The position numbers were made by a program, and so were the translations under genes. The notes under the pieces were generated by a model, which was not told where the DNA came from, searched no databases, and worked only from the letters and a program-made list of their open reading frames with translations. Below, piece after piece: positions 33,962 through 36,394 of a DNA stretch of 36,394 nt; position 1 is the stretch's first letter, and each line of letters opens with the position of its first letter. The DNA is from Metabacillus malikii (lineage in GTDB: Bacteria; Bacillota; Bacilli; Bacillales; Bacillaceae). Location of the stretch: assembly GCF_030813355.1 (NCBI RefSeq), contig NZ_JAUSUD010000033.1:1-36394 (forward strand). The letters run 5' to 3'.

Positions 33962-34144
33962 TTAAGATAAACTAAAAATAAATTTAACAGTATCAACAAA
34001 TGGTGCAGGAACTAAAGCTATTTGGACGATGAAGTAGATAAGCAGTGTTAGGATAGGTAATAATAGAAACTGAGGTTTTCGTTTTCGTAAACCCATAACA
34101 AGTGAAAAGCCTGTTATGACTAGCATTAATAATAGAATGAACAA
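33962..34144 (-). CDS. Small membrane protein upstream of DUF485
   Basis: 60 residues from TTG 34144, chosen because the AGGAGGAGG ribosome-binding site lies about nine bases upstream; a longer start at 34168 would translate that site as Arg-Arg-Arg-Arg. Two membrane helices. It is 25 bases before DUF485, the first gene of a three-gene operon with the symporter. Family not recognised. Confidence 0.65.
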   Translation of the reverse strand: MFILLLMLVITGFSLVMGLRKRKPQFLLLPILTLLIYFIVQIALVPAPFVDTVKFIFSLS

Positions 34145-34352
34145 GAAATAAATCCTCCTCCTTCTCAATGGTTGAAAGCGTTAACAATTTTTATGAGTAT
34201 TACACCTCCTCTAAAACTGATTGGCCATTCATTTACCTTCTTTATTATGAAGTGGAGTGACAATACGGTCAATAGAAATTGTGAAAATTGTGTGAACTTT
34301 CTCTCGACAAAAATCTGTCATTTCCTAGAGATAGACTGAAGGGATTACTTTC

Positions 34353-34397
34353 TAATATAAAAAAATCGAGGTAGGTCTCATCCTGAGTCCACCTCGA
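34353..34397 (-). terminator. spoIIQ terminator
   Basis: On the minus strand TCGAGGT (34391-34397) pairs with ACCTCGA (34366-34372), with further inner pairing, then ATTTTTTTA. It lies 15 bases after the spoIIQ stop. Confidence 0.88.
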
Positions 34398-34411
34398 GTA
34401 TACAGATATCC

Positions 34412-35344
34412 TTATGAATTTAATGTTTGATTTGATGCTTCTGGTTCGTTTGATTGCTCGCTACCTTCAGTTTCTGCTTCTTCGTCTTTTGACTCAGGAG
34501 CATCTTCGGTAGAGTCGCTATCTTTGTCAGTTTCTTCTTCAGTTGTAGATTCTTTCTCTGTAGAAGACTCTTCTTCAGTTGCATCTTCTTCTGTAGCTTC
34601 ATCTGTTGTTTCTTCTTCAGTAGCTTCTTCTTCAGCATTTTCCTGTGTTGCTTCATTTATAGATGTTACCGGCTTATCCATAAATGTTAACGGGTTTAAC
34701 GCTACACCATCTTGGCGGATTTCAAAGTGAACATGTACACCATCTTCTTCATTGTATAAGCTTTTACCTGCTTTACCGATTGGTTGACTTTGTTCTACTT
34801 TGTCACCAGCTTTAACTGTTGCTGCTGATAAAGATTGATAAACGGTTGTTAAGTCATTTTCATGGTCAATTTCCACTACATAACCTAAAATCGGATCCTT
34901 TTCAGCCTTCGTTACAGTACCGCTTAATGATGCAACAACATCAAATTCCTTTTGGTCTTCTCTTGCAAGGTCAATCCCTTTGTTCATGCGATATGAATTT
35001 TCATAAGATACTAACGCAGCCTCTTGCTCTTCAGCTGTTGCATTAGGATCGTAGAACTTTTTCACAACGTTTACTGCATCAGGGTCTAATGCTGGCATTT
35101 TGAAGTTTTCCACAGCACTATTTACTTCAACTGCTTCTGGATCCTTCATTGCACTTTCGCCTTGCTCATTTTGTTGATTCTTTAAATCTTCTGCGACATC
35201 ATTGCTAATATTTTGGTACCATAATACTGCTGTAAGGATAACTGCTGCACTCATTAGGTATATTGCCGGAAATACCCAACGTTTTCTGAAAAATTGTTGA
35301 AATTTTGTGTTTTGAGAAGTACGTTTCTTTTCTTCCTCTCTCAT
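34412..35344 (-). CDS. spoIIQ: Stage II sporulation protein SpoIIQ, with long acidic tail
   Basis: 310 residues. One membrane helix at 23-43 and a LytM/M23-type domain at about 115-222. The first zinc ligand of HxGxD is replaced (Asn121-Lys-Gly-Ile-Asp125), while HVH (204-206) is kept; loss of the first His is known in B. subtilis SpoIIQ, so peptidase activity is unlikely. It forms the forespore half of the SpoIIQ-SpoIIIAH channel. The C-terminal tail (228-310) is almost purely Glu/Thr/Ser/Asp/Ala and longer than in B. subtilis. A candidate sigma-F promoter lies at 35364-35393. A VanZ-like gene is divergent, as in B. subtilis. Confidence 0.93.
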   Translation of the reverse strand: MREEEKKRTSQNTKFQQFFRKRWVFPAIYLMSAAVILTAVLWYQNISNDVAEDLKNQQNEQGESAMKDPEAVEVNSAVENFKMPALDPDAVNVVKKFYDPNATAEEQEAALVSYENSYRMNKGIDLAREDQKEFDVVASLSGTVTKAEKDPILGYVVEIDHENDLTTVYQSLSAATVKAGDKVEQSQPIGKAGKSLYNEEDGVHVHFEIRQDGVALNPLTFMDKPVTSINEATQENAEEEATEEETTDEATEEDATEEESSTEKESTTEEETDKDSDSTEDAPESKDEEAETEGSEQSNEPEASNQTLNS

Positions 35345-35363
35345 TTCTTATCACCTCAAAAAT

Positions 35364-35393
35364 CATTCTGAACAGATTTGAGAGAATATATAC
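35364..35393 (-). promoter_or_regulatory. Candidate sigma-F promoter of spoIIQ
   Basis: Minus strand: GTATA (35389-35393), 15-base spacer, GTTCAGAATG (35364-35373), agreeing with GywTA-N15/16-GgnnAnAnTw at most conserved positions. SpoIIQ is a known sigma-F target. Confidence 0.45.
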
Positions 35394-35486
35394 ACTTTCT
35401 AAAAAAAATTTTTTAAATTTAGTTTGTGCAGTGTTTATAATAATATGTATGCATTTAAAAACTTTTTTTGAAAGGACCTAATACAC

Positions 35487-35855
35487 ATGAAGAAAATTGC
35501 CTTTACTCTATTTCCGTTACTATATATGGGGCTCATCTGGTTTTTATCGAGTCATCCAGCTGATGCCGTTGTAAATACCCCCTTTTCATTTGATGCTCTC
35601 TTAAAAGAATCATTACATCTAATTGAATTTGCCATCCTTTATTGGTTAATTGCCTTTGCATTCAAAGCACATGGAAAATGGACAGAGCGAGTAAGCATTA
35701 TCGCAGCTGTTATTTCAATTCTCTATGGCCTAACAGACGAAATCCATCAATCGTTTGTTCCTGAGCGTTCTGCTACAGTTATTGATTTTGTGAAGGATAC
35801 GATTGGGGTTGTCGTTTCTTATTTGATTGCAAAGCGGATTTATTTTAGGAAGTGA
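35487..35855 (+). CDS. VanZ-family membrane protein (YwnJ-like)
   Basis: 122 residues with about four membrane helices. VanZ pattern: YMGLIWFLSSHPAD, KESLHLIEFAILYWL, and the signature YGLTDEIHQSFVPERSATVIDFVKDTIG. VanZ in enterococci gives low-level teicoplanin resistance; most chromosomal homologues have unknown function. It is divergent from spoIIQ, in the same arrangement as ywnJ. AAAGGACC ribosome-binding site. Confidence 0.88.
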   Translation: MKKIAFTLFPLLYMGLIWFLSSHPADAVVNTPFSFDALLKESLHLIEFAILYWLIAFAFKAHGKWTERVSIIAAVISILYGLTDEIHQSFVPERSATVIDFVKDTIGVVVSYLIAKRIYFRK

Positions 35856-35904
35856 GGTTGGTGTTTGTTATGGAGGCTGATGGAGAGTTGGGGATGGTTT
35901 AGGG

Positions 35905-36394
35905 TTTCGGCCCCTTTGTGAAGTAGGTTTTGGTTGAGACTTTTATTTATTTTCGGGTTCATCGGTCTGATGAAGCAGGTTTTGATTCAGATTTTCATTT
36001 ATTTTCGGGTTCATCGGCCTGATGAAGCAGGTTTTGGTTGAGACTTTTATTTATTTTCGGGTTCATCGGCCTGATGAAACTATTTTGGATGGACCTTGAA
36101 CAATTTTCGGGTTCATCAATACTATGAACTAACCTGAGGGACATTTTCATTTCTCCCACTTCTGTACGTTGAGCTTGGACACTTTTATGAAGAACATTTC
36201 TTTCTCCTGATATTTGTATTTTGGGCTTCATCATATTTATCAAGGCTTTTCATTGATGCTCGACCTGCAATTTGGGCTTCATCACTTTTATGAAGGACCT
36301 TTCTTTACTGCTCGACCTGCATTTTGGGCTTCATCGCATTTATGAAGGACTTTTCTTTGCTGCTCACCCTGCATTTTGGGCTTCATCACTTTTA
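35905..36394. repeat. Tandem array of ~52-bp palindromic repeats, continuing past the window
   Basis: Anchors (TTCATC or equivalent) occur at about 35905, 35958, 36010, 36062, 36112, 36175, 36227, 36278, 36330 and 36382. Intervals are mostly 50-53 bp, with one of 63. Each unit centres on TTCATC-x(5-7)-GATGAA or CTTCAT-x(6)-ATGAAG. Two subtypes: units up to 36112 read CGGGTTCATC, later ones GGGCTTCATC. Confidence 0.88.

Noticed and set aside
34420-34656. Lys-rich minus-strand frame
   Set aside because: Out-of-frame shadow of the acidic SpoIIQ tail; GAA/GAG repeats read as Lys in another frame.
35995-36243. 82-residue minus-strand frame with repeated LNQNLLHQADEPENK
   Set aside because: It is a translation of the 52-bp DNA repeats; the period is not a multiple of three, so the repeats change frame.
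35905-36394. CRISPR array
   Set aside because: Units are imperfect and the parts between cores are also similar to each other, so there are no unique spacers; no cas genes are present.

Overview
The window looks like a chromosomal segment of a low-GC, spore-forming, flagellated member of the Bacillaceae. The right half carries a conserved Bacillus core block: spoIIQ and a VanZ-like gene, a sodium/solute symporter with its DUF485 partner, spoIIID, mbl, flhO, flhP and an EpuA-family gene. The left two thirds are accessory and much more scrambled. No rRNA, tRNA, prophage, CRISPR array or intact insertion sequence was recognised.

Layout. 1-1.3 kb: ECF sigma factor and a truncated anti-sigma/SpoIIP-like gene. 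1.4-3.4 kb: a TetR-family regulator with two tandem TetR_N helix-turn-helix domains and a membrane-anchored alpha/beta hydrolase; both promoters carry the same palindrome. 3.5-4.9 kb: decayed GNAT and HAD genes and a MazG-like gene. 5.1-6.7 kb: second ECF sigma/DUF4179 anti-sigma pair. 7-11.1 kb: copper operon csoR-copZ-copA plus a duplicated His-rich lipid-free membrane-anchored protein. 11.1-15.1 kb: MFS exporter with a stub gene coupled to it, a copZ remnant, a second hydrolase, a LOG-family enzyme and DUF4260. 15.3-18.6 kb: carbon-nitrogen hydrolase, PaaX-type regulator and an orphan pyruvate dehydrogenase E1-alpha-like gene. 18.7-23.9 kb: two GNAT acetyltransferases, an aminoglycoside-phosphotransferase-fold kinase, a CPBP protease pair and an S33 hydrolase. 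24-26.3 kb: FusB/FusC-type EF-G-binding protein, a Cys-rich pentapeptide-repeat protein and a divergent TetR regulator. 26.3-27.4 kb: gene remnants (CPBP, nucleotidyltransferase, fabZ). 27.4-36.4 kb: the core block, interrupted by a 104-bp tandem repeat array and ending in a ~52-bp palindromic repeat array that runs off the window.

Two regulatory patterns stand out. First, ATACT-N4-AGTAT occurs at both promoters of the double-HTH TetR/hydrolase pair. Second, ACTAAC-N4-GTTAG(T/C) lies upstream of the divergent TetR/pentapeptide-FusB locus, DUF4260 and a GNAT gene, with a weaker copy upstream of MazG, suggesting a small dispersed regulon. A third theme is gene decay: about ten truncated or frameshifted genes, several of them partial second copies of intact genes in the same window (copZ, E1-alpha, CPBP).
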